Of a stretch of DNA of 64,000 nucleotides, positions 42,525 to 53,025 are shown piece after piece; positions within the stretch are counted from its first letter, which is position 1; each line of letters begins with the position of its first letter. This DNA is from an uncultured Pseudomonadales bacterium. GTDB taxonomy: Bacteria; Pseudomonadota; Gammaproteobacteria; Pseudomonadales; Azotimanducaceae. The stretch spans positions 3,038,001 through 3,102,000 of the forward strand of contig OY282430.1 of assembly GCA_958296025.1 (NCBI GenBank), written 5' to 3'. Position numbers and translations under genes: made by a program. The notes under the pieces were generated by a model that was given only the letters and a program-made list of their open reading frames with translations, did no database searches and was not told the origin of the DNA.

Positions 42525-44285
42525 ATGCACGACTACCTCATCAAGAACGCCACCATCGTCGATGGCACCGGTGTGCCGCCCTTCAGCGGGGACATCGCCA
42601 TTGCCGAGGGCAAAATCGCCGCGGTCGGCAAGGTTGACGGGCCGGCCAAGGAGACCATTGACGCCACCGGCGCCCAGGCCACGCCCGGCTGGGTGGACGT
42701 TCACACCCACTACGACGGGCAGGTGAGCTGGGACGATCAGCTAAACCCCTCCTTCAGCCAAGGCGTCACCAGCATCGTCATGGGCAACTGCGGGGTTGGC
42801 TTCGCGCCCTGCCCGCCCGGCGGCGAACAGCGCTTGGTGGAACTCATGGAGGGCGTGGAGGACATTCCCGGCACCGCCCTGCACGAGGGCATCGAATGGG
42901 GCAACTGGGAGACCTTCCCGGAGTACATCTCCTACTTGGCCGGCCGCGCCTTCAGCATGGACGTGGGCACCCAAGTTCCGCACTCCGCGGTGCGCAACTA
43001 TGTGATGGGGGAGCGCGCCCTGCGCCATGAGGACGCCACGGACGAAGACTTGGCCGCCATGGGCCGCATCGTGCAGGAGGGGCTGCAGGCCGGGGCCTTG
43101 GGCTTCTCCACCTCCAGAACCGTCGGCCACCGCTCGGTCTCCGGGGAGCCGATACCCGGCACCTTCGCGGAGAAGGCCGAACTGCTCGCCATCGGCCGGG
43201 CCATGAAAGCCGTTGGCCTCGGGGTGTTCCAGGCGGTGCCGGCCGGCGTGGTTGGGGACATCGCCGGCCCGGAAAAGTGGACCACGGAACAGGAGGTGGC
43301 GCTGTTCGCGGAGGTGGCGCGGGCCAGCGGCCGCAAATGCACGTTCACCTTGGTGCAGAACGGCAACCGTCCGCAGCAATGGCGCAACTGCCTGAAGATC
43401 GTCGAGCAGGCCAACGCCTCCGGCCTGTCCATCCGCCCGCAGGTGGCCAGCCGGCCCATCGGCTTCGTCACCAGCTTGCGCTCCTACCACATGTTTCAAC
43501 GCCGGGAGACCTATCTGAAGCTGGCCGATTTGCCCTTTGCGGAACGGCTGGCGCAGATGCGCAAGCCAGAGGTGAAGGCCGCCATCCTCAAGGACCGGGA
43601 CGTGCCGCCGGACCAGCTTGGCGTGATGGCCAACGTTTACGGGTTGCTGGCCATGGCGGCGCCGGCCATGTTCCCCATCGAGATGCCGATCAACTACGAA
43701 CCGGAACCCGCCGGCAACATGGGCGCCTTGGCCGCCGCGGCCGGCCAGGACATCGCCGAATACACATACGACTACCTGACCGGCGGCGATGGCGACCGCT
43801 TCGCCATTCTGTTGGGCGCCAACTTCGCGGACGGCACCTTCAGCGTGATCGAGGAAATGCTCCAGCATCCGCACACCACCATCGGCCTTTCCGACGCCGG
43901 CGCCCATGTGAACCTGATCTTCGACGCCGTGGCTCCAACCTACCAATTGACCCATTGGGTGCGGGACCGCAGCCGCGGGCCGAGGCTGCCGATTGAATTG
44001 ATCGTCCACAAGCAGACCCAGCGCAACGCCGAACTGTTCGGCCTGCACGACCGGGGCAGCCTAGAGGTAGGCAAGCGGGCGGACCTCAACCTGTTCGACC
44101 TGCAGCGCCTGCAGCTAGGCCGCTTGGAGGTGCATGACGACCTGCCGGCCGGCGGCAGCCGCATCCTGCAGTCCGCCCAAGGCTACTTGAACACCTTTGT
44201 GGCGGGGGTGAAAACCCGCCAGAACGATCAGGACACCGGCGCAAGGCCAGGGCGGGTGATCCGGGGAACCGCCCTGTCTGCGTAG
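42525..44285 (+). CDS. N-acyl-D-amino-acid deacylase-like amidohydrolase
   Basis: A 586-residue amidohydrolase with metal motif PGWVDVHTHYDGQVSWDD (about 56-73), [11 protein letters not shown] (the Cys seen in D-aminoacylases), SDAGAHVNL with the catalytic Asp and the C-terminal VGKRADLNLFDL. Length and motifs match the D-aminoacylase/N-acyl-D-glutamate deacylase family; many relatives are annotated only as 'amidohydrolase family protein'. GGAGAGG precedes the ATG. It is a paralog of the enzyme at 46198-47943 (shared [28 protein letters not shown]-type blocks). Confidence 0.85.
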   Translation: MHDYLIKNATIVDGTGVPPFSGDIAIAEGKIAAVGKVDGPAKETIDATGAQATPGWVDVHTHYDGQVSWDDQLNPSFSQGVTSIVMGNCGVGFAPCPPGGEQRLVELMEGVEDIPGTALHEGIEWGNWETFPEYISYLAGRAFSMDVGTQVPHSAVRNYVMGERALRHEDATDEDLAAMGRIVQEGLQAGALGFSTSRTVGHRSVSGEPIPGTFAEKAELLAIGRAMKAVGLGVFQAVPAGVVGDIAGPEKWTTEQEVALFAEVARASGRKCTFTLVQNGNRPQQWRNCLKIVEQANASGLSIRPQVASRPIGFVTSLRSYHMFQRRETYLKLADLPFAERLAQMRKPEVKAAILKDRDVPPDQLGVMANVYGLLAMAAPAMFPIEMPINYEPEPAGNMGALAAAAGQDIAEYTYDYLTGGDGDRFAILLGANFADGTFSVIEEMLQHPHTTIGLSDAGAHVNLIFDAVAPTYQLTHWVRDRSRGPRLPIELIVHKQTQRNAELFGLHDRGSLEVGKRADLNLFDLQRLQLGRLEVHDDLPAGGSRILQSAQGYLNTFVAGVKTRQNDQDTGARPGRVIRGTALSA

Positions 44286-44353
44286 AGCCTCCGTAAACTT
44301 TTTGGTTCCCCACATTCAAGACCAAGCACTTTGCCCACCAACGGGAGTTCGCC

Positions 44354-44560
44354 ATGCAATACAAGGTCGTTCTGCAGAAGTCGGAGGAAGGATACAGCGT
44401 CTCCTGTCCCGGGCTGCCGGGATGCTGGTCCCAAGGAGCTACTGAACCTGAAGCGTTGGAGAACATACGCAGCGCGATTGAAGAATACCTCGCCACTATT
44501 GACGACTTGCTTCAGGATGCTCCCAACGCCGAAGTGCGCAAGCTGGACATTGCGGTGTAA
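44354..44560 (+). CDS. hicB: HicB-family antitoxin
   Basis: A 68-residue HicB N-terminal fold: YKVVLQKSEEGYSVSCPGLPGCWSQG, then EALENIRSAIEEYL. This is the usual partial-RNase-H-like antitoxin. No separate DNA-binding domain follows. GGGAG lies upstream of the ATG. Two bases separate it from the HicA gene, so it forms an operon in the less common antitoxin-first order. Confidence 0.88.
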   Translation: MQYKVVLQKSEEGYSVSCPGLPGCWSQGATEPEALENIRSAIEEYLATIDDLLQDAPNAEVRKLDIAV

Positions 44561-44562
44561 CA

Positions 44563-44775
44563 GTGCCGAAGCTGCACGGAGTAAACCATCAGCGGGCTGT
44601 CCGTGCGCTGGAAAAGTCAGGTTTCCGCATTGTCCGCCAAGGCAAGCACATTGTGATGTCGGATGGCATCCGCATCCTCACCATTCCGCAACACAATCCC
44701 ATCAACGCCATCACTATGGGGGGCATTGTTCGGGATGCGAATTTGACCAATGAGGAGTTTCGCCGTTTCTTGTAA
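44563..44775 (+). CDS. hicA: HicA-family mRNA interferase toxin
   Basis: A 70-residue dsRBD-like toxin starting at GTG (44563). It has the HicA pattern VRALEKSGFRIVRQGKHIVMSDG with the catalytic His, then TIPQHNPINAITMGGIVRDA. It cleaves mRNA and is neutralised by HicB just upstream. The length is normal, so the module should be active. Confidence 0.88.
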   Translation: MPKLHGVNHQRAVRALEKSGFRIVRQGKHIVMSDGIRILTIPQHNPINAITMGGIVRDANLTNEEFRRFL

Positions 44776-44810
44776 TGACCGTCTCTAAGACCGTGAACTA
44801 GGGCCGCCGT

Positions 44811-45087
44811 TCAAGCCCGGTACAGGCCGCCCGGGCGGGAGCCGGTGTCGAGGCCCTCGCGGCTGGTGACTTGGCCGCCAACCAGCGTCGCCACATAGCC
44901 GCTGGCCCCTTGCAGCAGCCGCGGGGCGCCGCTTGGCAAATCATGCTCCACACGCAGGGGGCCAAGGCGGATGCGGTTGAGGTCGATCACGTTCAGGTCC
45001 GCCCGCAGGCCCTTGGCGACCAAGCCGCGGTCCTTCATGCCGTGCAGTTCGGCTGGGTCCCGCGTCAACATGCGCACCGCCCGCTCC
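44811..45087 (-). pseudogene. Duplicated C-terminus of a D-aminoacylase-like gene
   Basis: About 92 C-terminal codons (ERAVRMLTRDPAELHG, AKGLRADLNVIDL, SREGLDTGSRPGGLYRA) match 46198-46475 of the intact gene with only a few substitutions. The copy begins at the same place near the stop and ends within RAVRML. It is joined directly to an ISNCY transposase fragment, so it came from a transposition- or recombination-linked partial duplication. It cannot encode an enzyme. Confidence 0.88.
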
Positions 45088-45089
45088 GG

Positions 45090-45400
45090 CGGTGCGCCAG
45101 TAGTGGCTGCCCCAGTCCATGCGCAGCTCGCAGAAAAGCCCTTTTGACTCAAGGACTTCGCGCACCCCCAGCAAGCTGCTCACGGTGCCTTCCTCAGCGC
45201 AGAAGAACGCCGAGTAAATCTCGTTCGTGGCGTCGTCCATCATCACCACCAAGTCCCACGTCACGCCCGAAACCCACGCATGGGTGCTGGCGTCATGGTG
45301 CAGCACCATGCCCGGCATGGGCGTCGGCCCGCGCCGCTCCCGGTGGGTCCCTTCGGCGCAGCGCCGGCCTGCTGCAGATGCTTACGCACTGCCTTCTGGT
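45090..45400 (-). pseudogene. ISNCY-family transposase fragment
   Basis: The DDE core of an ISNCY-type transposase is readable: MPGMVLHHDASTHAW, then VMMDDATNEIYSAFFCAEEGT and ESKGLFCELRMDWGSHYW. The first and second catalytic Asp regions are present (HHDAS, RMDWGSHY), while the N-terminus, the Glu region and the ends are missing. The frame runs directly into the duplicated deacylase C-terminus. It is a dead relic. Confidence 0.75.
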
Positions 45401-45489
45401 GACCTTGCGCCAGTTTAATTTTCAGGCAACGTATTAATTTGGTATGAAAAGACCAAAAAATGCCGAAAAATTACGAACGGCTAGCCAAA

Positions 45490-45804
45490 TCACCCATCCA
45501 GATTGATGATGTCGGCCTTCTTGAAGCGGTATCGATTGCCTTCCTTAACGTGCTTGATTTTCCTGGCTCTGATGCGCCGCCTGACGGTTGATTCGGAGAC
45601 CCCGAGATAATCGCAAACCTCCCGCAATGACATCAGGTCCGACTTGGAGAACAGCCTCATTGAATCGGTGATGTCGATGCCGACCACATTGCCTGACTTG
45701 CCGTAGCGGACAATGATGCCGTTCTCATAGATGGACTTTGCTTCAATTTCATCGGCAAAATCGATCGTTAAATAATCCAATGCCGCGTCGTGACGAACCT
45801 TCAT
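45490..45804 (-). CDS. DUF2283 protein fused to an excisionase-type helix-turn-helix
   Basis: A 104-residue protein starting at MKVRHDAALDYLTIDF. The first half is a DUF2283 fold (DYLTIDFADEIEAKSI, NIVGIDI-like VVGIDITDS). The second half is a MerR/excisionase-like HTH (SLREVCDYLGVSESTVRRRI, then RYRFKKADI). Stand-alone DUF2283 proteins commonly follow DUF4258 proteins. The HTH fusion suggests an autoregulating antitoxin. Its ATG overlaps the stop of the DUF4258 gene (ATGA). Confidence 0.8.
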   Translation of the reverse strand: MKVRHDAALDYLTIDFADEIEAKSIYENGIIVRYGKSGNVVGIDITDSMRLFSKSDLMSLREVCDYLGVSESTVRRRIRARKIKHVKEGNRYRFKKADIINLDG

Positions 45805-46040
45805 TTCCGCACCTCGAAGTTGACCATGACCGTAATGACCTCCCATGCGCCTTCCCTCTGCAGAGCGACCACAGCGACTGAGTTGTCCCGCCTGCCGCCA
45901 ATTTTCTTGTGGGCGATCACTTTGTCTCTTGATTGCCTGATCAGGCCATCCGGATTGGCGAGGAGGCTTTCCACTTCCTGTGCTGAAATCCGGCGCTGAA
46001 ACATTCGCTCAACGGCATGGGAGCTGTACCTGATCTCCAT
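45801..46040 (-). CDS. DUF4258 protein, probable toxin of a toxin-antitoxin pair
   Basis: A 79-residue protein: IRYSSHAVERMFQRRISAQEVESLL and VIAHKKIGGRRDNSVAVVAL, with SHA-x-x-R-M near the N-terminus as in DUF4258/BrnT-RelE-like small proteins. Basic and compact, it resembles an RNA-cleaving toxin. It is the first gene of a two-gene unit, overlapping the DUF2283-HTH gene by four bases. I infer a toxin-antitoxin function from family pairing, with no direct catalytic evidence. Confidence 0.75.
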   Translation of the reverse strand: MEIRYSSHAVERMFQRRISAQEVESLLANPDGLIRQSRDKVIAHKKIGGRRDNSVAVVALQREGAWEVITVMVNFEVRK

Positions 46041-46197
46041 GATTTGGCGAGCATAGGACCAAGCCTCAAACTGGTCAAATACTAGTCAACTTGGTTGCGG
46101 AGGGTGCGCCTCTGCACACCCGGATGGGCTGGGCGAGATGCCGGCTTGGTTTTCGCCGCCACCTGACCATCCCGATGCAGGCGCCGCCGGCGGACCT

Positions 46198-47943
<1,746 letters not shown>

Positions 47944-47988
47944 AAGGCGTTCCCCGCAAAACCTCGTCAAAGAGTTAAGGAATCCGAA

Positions 47989-48342
47989 TTACGCAGCGCG
48001 AGGCGCCACTTCGCGCTCGACCCGCTGCCACAGGCTATGCTTGGCCATGTCCAAGTCGTAGCGCGCCTGCAGGTTGATCCAGAATTCCGGTGTGGTTCCG
48101 AAGTAGCGGGCCAGACGCAGCGCCGTGTCGGTCGAGACCGTGCGTCGTCGCCGCACAACGTCGCTGATGCGCGACCGGGACACTTTCAGTTCCTTGGCGA
48201 GCCCTAGAACGCTCATCCCGAACGGCTGCAGAAAGTCGTTACGGAGAATGTCGCCCGGATGCACTGCCGGCAAGCGGCCTCCAGCAATTACTTCCGACAG
48301 ATCCACACGCCCGCTGTCCAAGTCTTCGCGTTTGATGGTCAT
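47989..48342 (-). CDS. higA: HigA-family antitoxin (XRE HTH)
   Basis: A 117-residue protein starting at MTIKREDLDSG. A VapI/HigA-type helix-turn-helix is clear: VHPGDILRNDFLQPFGMS, then LAKELKVSRSRISDVVRRRRTVSTDTALRLARYFGTTPEFWINLQARYDL in the family order (HPG-x-x-L, S-R-x-x-x-L-x-G-x-R-x-(V/I)-(S/T), T-P-x-F-W). It binds its promoter and the HigB toxin encoded ten bases upstream. Confidence 0.92.
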   Translation of the reverse strand: MTIKREDLDSGRVDLSEVIAGGRLPAVHPGDILRNDFLQPFGMSVLGLAKELKVSRSRISDVVRRRRTVSTDTALRLARYFGTTPEFWINLQARYDLDMAKHSLWQRVEREVAPRAA

Positions 48343-48352
48343 GTTTTCTCTC

Positions 48353-48634
48353 TCAATGGTAATCAACAATTCCGACTTCCAAGGCGTCGCCGCCATCCCA
48401 AACGAAACAGATTCGCCACTGGTTATTGATGCGAATGCTGTACTGACCCCGACGGTCACCCCGCAAAACTTCGAGACGATTGCTGGGTGGGACGCGCAAA
48501 TCATCGATCCTGCCGGCCGAATCAATCGCCAAGAGCTTAGCACGGGCCCGCCCCTGAATTTGTTGGGGGAGACCCTGCACAACAAGGCCCGTGAAGACAG
48601 CAGCCGTGCGCTTGTCGGCAAAACTCTTGATCAC
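48353..48634 (-). CDS. higB: HigB/RelE-family ribonuclease toxin
   Basis: A 93-residue RelE-fold toxin: MIKSFADKRTAAVFTG, RLEVLRGDRRGQYSIRIN and NQWRICFVWDGGDALEVGIVDYH, of which the last two are the hallmark HigB C-terminus. It cleaves mRNA on the ribosome. It is the first gene of a higBA operon (toxin first, normal for HigBA). A 27-base piece encoding RICFVWDG recurs at about 57730. Confidence 0.92.
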   Translation of the reverse strand: MIKSFADKRTAAVFTGLVVQGLPQQIQGRARAKLLAIDSAGRIDDLRVPPSNRLEVLRGDRRGQYSIRINNQWRICFVWDGGDALEVGIVDYH

Positions 48635-48805
48635 GGCTTAGTTCACCTATGGGCAGTCCGCCAGCCAACGCCGCCCAGATTTGAGCAGCCTCAGCAGAAC
48701 GGGCTTGCCCCCCTGTTTCCAGAGTGAATGCAGCTTAGATCACCAGAGGGCGCATGGAAAGCGGTTTGGAGGGCGCAAACAGGCCGGCGGCCTGTCGGGG
48801 TTGGG

Positions 48806-49112
48806 CTACTCGCTGGCCTCGCGCAAGGTTCGCATCCACTCCAAGCGCCAGCTGGGGGCGGCGCCGGTCCGGGCGAACTCGACGGTGACGGTGAGGGTTA
48901 GGGAGGCGGAGGGGCCGTCGGGGTCAGTCGCCGTCACGGTGACGACGGCCGTTCCCTCCAGGCCGTCCTCGTTGGCGTCGAGCACCAGCCGGCCGTCGGC
49001 GATGCGGACGGCGAGCAGGTCCGGGCGGTCGGTTCGGGCCTCGTAGGTCAGCCGGCCGCCGGCCCCGGCGGGGGCGAACAGCCCGTCCAGGGCGAGCGAC
49101 GCCCGGTCGCCG
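48806..49112 (-). pseudogene. C-terminal part of an interrupted surface protein
   Basis: About 100 residues of a cadherin/Ig-like beta repeat (SLALDGLFAPAGAGG, DLLAVRIADGRLVLD, GTAVVTVTATDPDGPSAS) followed by a short conserved tail. Such repeats end large secreted adhesins. The gene has no start: its upstream part is replaced by the integrase gene at about 49113, and a matching N-terminus in the same orientation is found at 53026-53306. The integrated element appears to have split one gene. Confidence 0.65.
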
Positions 49113-50323
49113 TTGACCGCCAGGGAGGTGCAGCAGTTGGCGAAGGGGGACAAGCCGGGACGCTACAGCGACGGTCCCCGCAGCCACGGGCTTACGCTGC
49201 TGATCACCCAAAGAGGAACCGCCCAATGGGTTCAGCGAATCACGATCCAGGGCGTAAGGCGAGATATGGGGTTGGGAGCGCCTTGGCATCGAACTCTGGC
49301 CGAGGCGAGGAGGTTGGCCGAGGAGAACCATAGGCTGGCCCGCAACGGAGGCGACCCGCGCCGGTGCAAGGCTCAACTCGCCAAAGCCGCAAAGCCGACG
49401 GCGCTGACCTCCAAGGAGAGCGTTAAGGCAGTCCTCGAAATCCGATCCGTAGGCTGGAAGAGCCCGGCGGGAAATCGGAAAGGGATTGGCGCAGCAGCTT
49501 GAACGGCCACGCCAAGCCGTTGATGGGCTTGCCGGTGGACGAAATAGGCGCCGGGGAGGTTATGGCCGTGCTAACCCCGATCTGGCGGTCCAATCCGGTG
49601 CTGGCCGGTCGGGTTCGCCATCGCATCGGCGCGGTACTGAAATGGGCCATCGCCAACGGCCACCGGATGGACAACCCCGTTGACGCCATCAACGAAGTCC
49701 TCCCAAAGTCAAACGGCCAGACCAAGCACCATGCTGCCTTGCCGCATGGCGATGTTGCCGCAGCCATAGCCAAGGTGCGGGAGGCCGACTGCTGGCGGCC
49801 AACCAAGCTGGCGTTCGAGTTCATTGTGCTTACCGCTGGAAGGTGCGCCGAGATCACCGGCGCAACATGGGCGGAGATCGACCTTGAAGCCGCAGTCTGG
49901 ACCGTCCCCGCAAGCCGCATGAAGGTCAAGGCCGAGCATAGGGTGCCTTTGTCCAACCGCGCCGTTGAAGTGCTTGGGGAGGCCCGCAGCCTGCATGACG
50001 GCGACCTTGTGTTTCCGGCGCGGAAGGCCAGCCAAATTAGCTCCAAAGAGTTTGAGCGGCTTAGGTTGCAGACCGGCATCACGGCCACAACCCACGGGTT
50101 CCGCAGCAGCTTCCGGGACTGGTCTGCCGAGAAGTCGGGCGCAAGCCATCAAGTCATGGAGCAAGCCTTGGCGCACACCATCCCCAACAAGGCGGAAGCC
50201 GCATACGCCCGCACTGACCTACTGGACCAGCGCCGGAAGCTGATGCAGGCTTGGGCGGATTACATAGCCAAATGCGACCTTGGCGATAACCGCCCAGAGA
50301 GGCAGCACATCATCGCCAACTAG
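49113..50323 (+). pseudogene. Tyrosine recombinase (P4-type integrase), frameshifted
   Basis: The N-terminal arm-binding domain (LTAREVQQLAKGDKPGRYSDG, RRDMGLGAPWHRTLAEARRLAEE) starts at a TTG at 49113, right at the junction with the surface-protein relic. The core and catalytic domain continue from about 49475 in another frame (DWRSSLNGHAKPLMG, then TAGRCAEITGATW, HGFRSSFRDW, LAHTIPNKAEAAYARTD), giving Arg, His-x-x-Arg, His and Tyr. One base gained or lost near 49465-49475 would restore a protein of about 400 residues. The catalytic half alone is open from a TTG at 49499. Its position at the element's left end is normal for integrases. Confidence 0.85.
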
Positions 50324-50550
50324 CGGGTTCCACCCCGAAACTGGCAAAAACCGCCGAAATCAGTTTTTTTGCCCCTGGGCGAATATATCGCCTCTCTAGG
50401 AAGCCCGTAGAGCGGTTTTTAGGGCATGCCCTGTGCGGATGGGATGGGGTCAGTTCAACGGCGCACACAGGGATTCCCATTGCGACCAGTGAGGGGAAGC
50501 CTTCGGCAAACTTGCCGATCCGCCCGGTTCCCCATCCAGCCCGGTCAACC

Positions 50551-50581
50551 AAAAGGGTGTGTTCCGGCAACACACCCTTTT
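50551..50581. terminator. Strong hairpin, likely bidirectional terminator
   Basis: A perfect 13-bp inverted repeat AAAAGGGTGTGTT/AACACACCCTTTT with a 5-base loop CCGGC lies downstream of the integrase. The A- and T-tracts at the stem ends suit intrinsic termination in both directions. The rest of the non-coding stretch 50324-50688 shows nothing recognisable apart from a T-run at 50365. Confidence 0.7.
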
Positions 50582-50688
50582 CGGTTCCCCAGCACCCGCA
50601 GGGAGCGTTCGGCTTGGCCCTTGTGGGGTTTGACACTGCGCCGAAAGGCGACTAGGTTGCCCCTTCCACACTAGGGAGGAAGGCCCCG

Positions 50689-50739
50689 ATGATCAAGTTT
50701 GCAGCCATCATCATGCTGGCCGCGCTTTTGGCGCAATGA
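50689..50739 (+). CDS. 16-residue leader-like peptide
   Basis: A short frame MIKFAAIIMLAALLAQ after a strong Shine-Dalgarno (GGAGGAAGG). It is a single hydrophobic stretch resembling a membrane micropeptide or a type I toxin-like peptide. The stop overlaps the next small frame (ATGA), which supports real translation. Confidence 0.35.
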   Translation: MIKFAAIIMLAALLAQ

Positions 50740-50829
50740 GGGAGGACCTTAAGGAAAGTTGCCGCCAATCCCGGCAGCAACAGCAGGAGTTGCAGCGTTT
50801 GCTGGCCGCCAAGACGGAGGCCGTTTAGA
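50736..50829 (+). CDS. 30-residue Gln-rich small ORF
   Basis: The frame begins in the ATGA overlap with the leader-like peptide. It contains a helical, Gln/Glu-rich sequence (SRQQQQELQRLLAAKTEA) and ends 11 bases before the caspase-like gene. The tight packing of three reading frames suggests an operon, though no homology is known to me. Confidence 0.35.
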
Positions 50830-50840
50830 GGGAGTCCCAA

Positions 50841-51489
50841 ATGGAGTGGAAAAGGCGCATCTATTGCATTGAGGGCCAATGGAACCCGAATGCAGAAAAA
50901 GGGGGGGGGAGAAGTTGAGCCGTCGGTGGAGCCCATCCTGCAAATGCTGCAAAGGACGGGGCATTGGGATTACGCACGGCGCGACTGCGCGACTCTAGCG
51001 GAATTGCAATTTTGGCTAAAACAAGAGTGGAACAATTGGTGCGATAATGGTTCGATTCTCTACTTCGCCACGCATGGAAGTGAAGGCAAAATTTGGCTGA
51101 CTTCCGAAAAAGAGGACCACGATAACAGTCATTCTATTAGCCTGCATCAATTCGATTGGTTGAATTGCGCCAACTGCTTGGTACATTTCAGCGGATGCAG
51201 CATTGTTGCCGGCAACAAAGGGAAGGAAGCGGTCCGGAGGTTCATGGAGGATACCGGGGCTGCTTGTGTAACAGGATATACTGCCGATGCCGGCTGGGCG
51301 GACTTGGCGTTGCCACCGGCCGCTGCGGTTGAGTTGATGTTGTTCAGTTCGATCAATCCCGGCCCGGCTGCCTTCACACACTACAAATCCGTACAACGGT
51401 TGCAGGACTTGATTAAAGGTCACTGTGACAAGAACGAAATCTTTAGGGCCTGCGGATTGAAGCTATTCACCAAGGCCACATGGGATTAG
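50841..51489 (+). pseudogene. Caspase-like small protein with a poly-G frameshift
   Basis: A start at 50841 (GGGAG upstream) reads MEWKRRIYCIEGQWNPNAEK and then enters a tract of nine G (50901-50909), after which the frame closes within three codons. With eight G it would continue into the 200-codon downstream frame, giving about 215 residues. That frame contains ILYFATHGSEG (His) and LVHFSGCSIVAG (Cys), the order and spacing of a caspase/CHAT-like peptidase dyad, and a helical rest. I recall similar sequences as DUF6642 but cannot confirm it. The current base count disrupts it; phase variation or a sequencing error in the homopolymer is possible. Confidence 0.6.
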
Positions 51490-51609
51490 CCAGTAGGGGC
51501 ATGGGCCACCCTGCTTGACTTCCCTTCCATTGATACCGCAGCCACAACTTTCGCCCGCGCAATTTTGTCTCAACAGTCCTCTTAGGCAAAAGGTGCCTTT
51601 GAGGATTGG

Positions 51610-53025
51610 ATGGATGCTCGGAAGGCTTACCAAGCGGCTTACCACCAGCGGAACAAGGGCAGGCTGAATGCCAGGAAAGCCGCGGCCCGCCGCACAAAAC
51701 AGGCCGCCAACGGCAGCGCCAAGCTCAACGCTCCGAAGCTCACCGGCGCAAAGGCCGCCAAGGCCATATCCGACTGGAGCGCCCGAAATCTCGCTGTCCC
51801 AACCCCCCCCCCCCCGACAAGGGGAACCCTTCCGCTTGTCGGGTTGGCAATCGTCTTGGCTTTAAGACGCATTTGCTCCGGGCGTCAAGGAAGCTGCGTT
51901 GTCGATAGCCAGGCGCAACGGCAAGTCCTTTCTGATCGCAGTTGTGTTGCTTGCGCACCTATGCGGGCCATTGCTCCGGGCGAACTGGCGGGCCGCCGTA
52001 GTCAGCTTGACCGGCAAGCTCGCCTCCGAGTTGAGGGAGGCCGTTCGCCAGATTGCCGAAGCCAGCGGCTTGGCTGCCGAAATCGAAGTGAGGGCCAGCC
52101 CGGTTCCGGGCTTCATATTGGGCCAGCAGGGAACCCGCGTTGACATTCTGGCGGCCGACAGATCGAGCGGACACGCCATCGGCATTGACCTTGGCGTCTG
52201 CGACGAGACCGGCTTGCTTGAAAACGGCCAACTCTACAACTCACTGCTTTCAGCCACAGGCGGAAGGGACGGCAGGGTTTTCTCGATCAGCATCCGGGGA
52301 GACAGTGAAATCTTTGAGCGCATCCGTGAGAGAAGGGAATCCCCCGCAGTCCATTGGACGGAGTATTGCGCCGAGCCGGATGTTGACTTGGAGGACGATG
52401 GGCGCTTGCCGCGGCCATCGAAGCCGCCAATCCGGGGATAACGGACGGCATCAAGTCATTGGCGCACGTCCGCACCTTGGCCGAACGCGCCAAGGTTCAC
52501 CCGACTTCACAGGATGCGATGGACTTCCGCGCCCAGGAACTCAACGCGCCGGGCGCGACCGTCAGGGAAACCTTAGTGACCTTGGCCGAGTGGGAGGCTT
52601 GCCTTGCCGACCAGTTGCCGGAGCGCACGGGCCAAGGCTACTTGGGCATTGACCTTGGCGGGTCAGTGTCGATGGGCGCAGCCGTGGCCTACTGGCCGCA
52701 AAGCGGACGGCTTGAATGTTGGTGCGCCTTCCCCGCGCTTCCGAAGCTGGAGGCTAGGGGCAGGGCTGACGGCGTAGGGCGAAGGTACTCCGAAATGCAC
52801 AAGCGCGGGGAGCTCAAGACCTTCGGCCGCACAACGCTTGATGTTTCGGAGTTCCTCAAGTTCGTTCAACAGGAGTTGGAGGGTTCAGCAATCCGAAAGG
52901 CCGGAGCTGACAGATACCGGAACGCCGAACTTCAGGAAGCCATGCACAAAGCGCGGCTTCCTTGGCGCATGGAATGGAGGGGAACCGGAGCGCACAAGTA
53001 CGCCCACGGGAGCGCGAAGCTGTAG
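51610..53025 (+). pseudogene. Phage terminase large subunit, multiply broken
   Basis: Pieces of a terminase ATPase-nuclease are recognisable in order. The N-terminus MDARKAYQAAYHQRNKGRLN to ISDWSARNLAVP is followed by a poly-C tract (about 51806) that shifts frame. Next come FRLSGWQSSWL and an in-frame TAA, then DAFAPGVKEAALSIARRNGKSF (Walker A-like). A second frameshift lies near 52400. The nuclease part is GYLGIDLGGSVSMGAAVAYWP with the metal-binding Asp. The 3' end is truncated at the border with the surface-protein relic. At least three lesions make it non-functional. It marks the element as phage-derived or a phage satellite. Confidence 0.75.

Noticed and set aside
42741-44048. 435-codon minus-strand frame opposite the deacylase
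   Set aside because: Shadow of the amidohydrolase gene, no domain.
48779-48795. 7-bp inverted repeat ACAGGCC/GGCCTGT as a terminator
   Set aside because: No T-run, and the nearest gene end is a pseudogene; a chance GC palindrome is likely.
51045-51060. tRNA T-loop-like GGTTCGATTC
   Set aside because: It lies inside the caspase-like coding frame, with no acceptor stem or anticodon arm around it.
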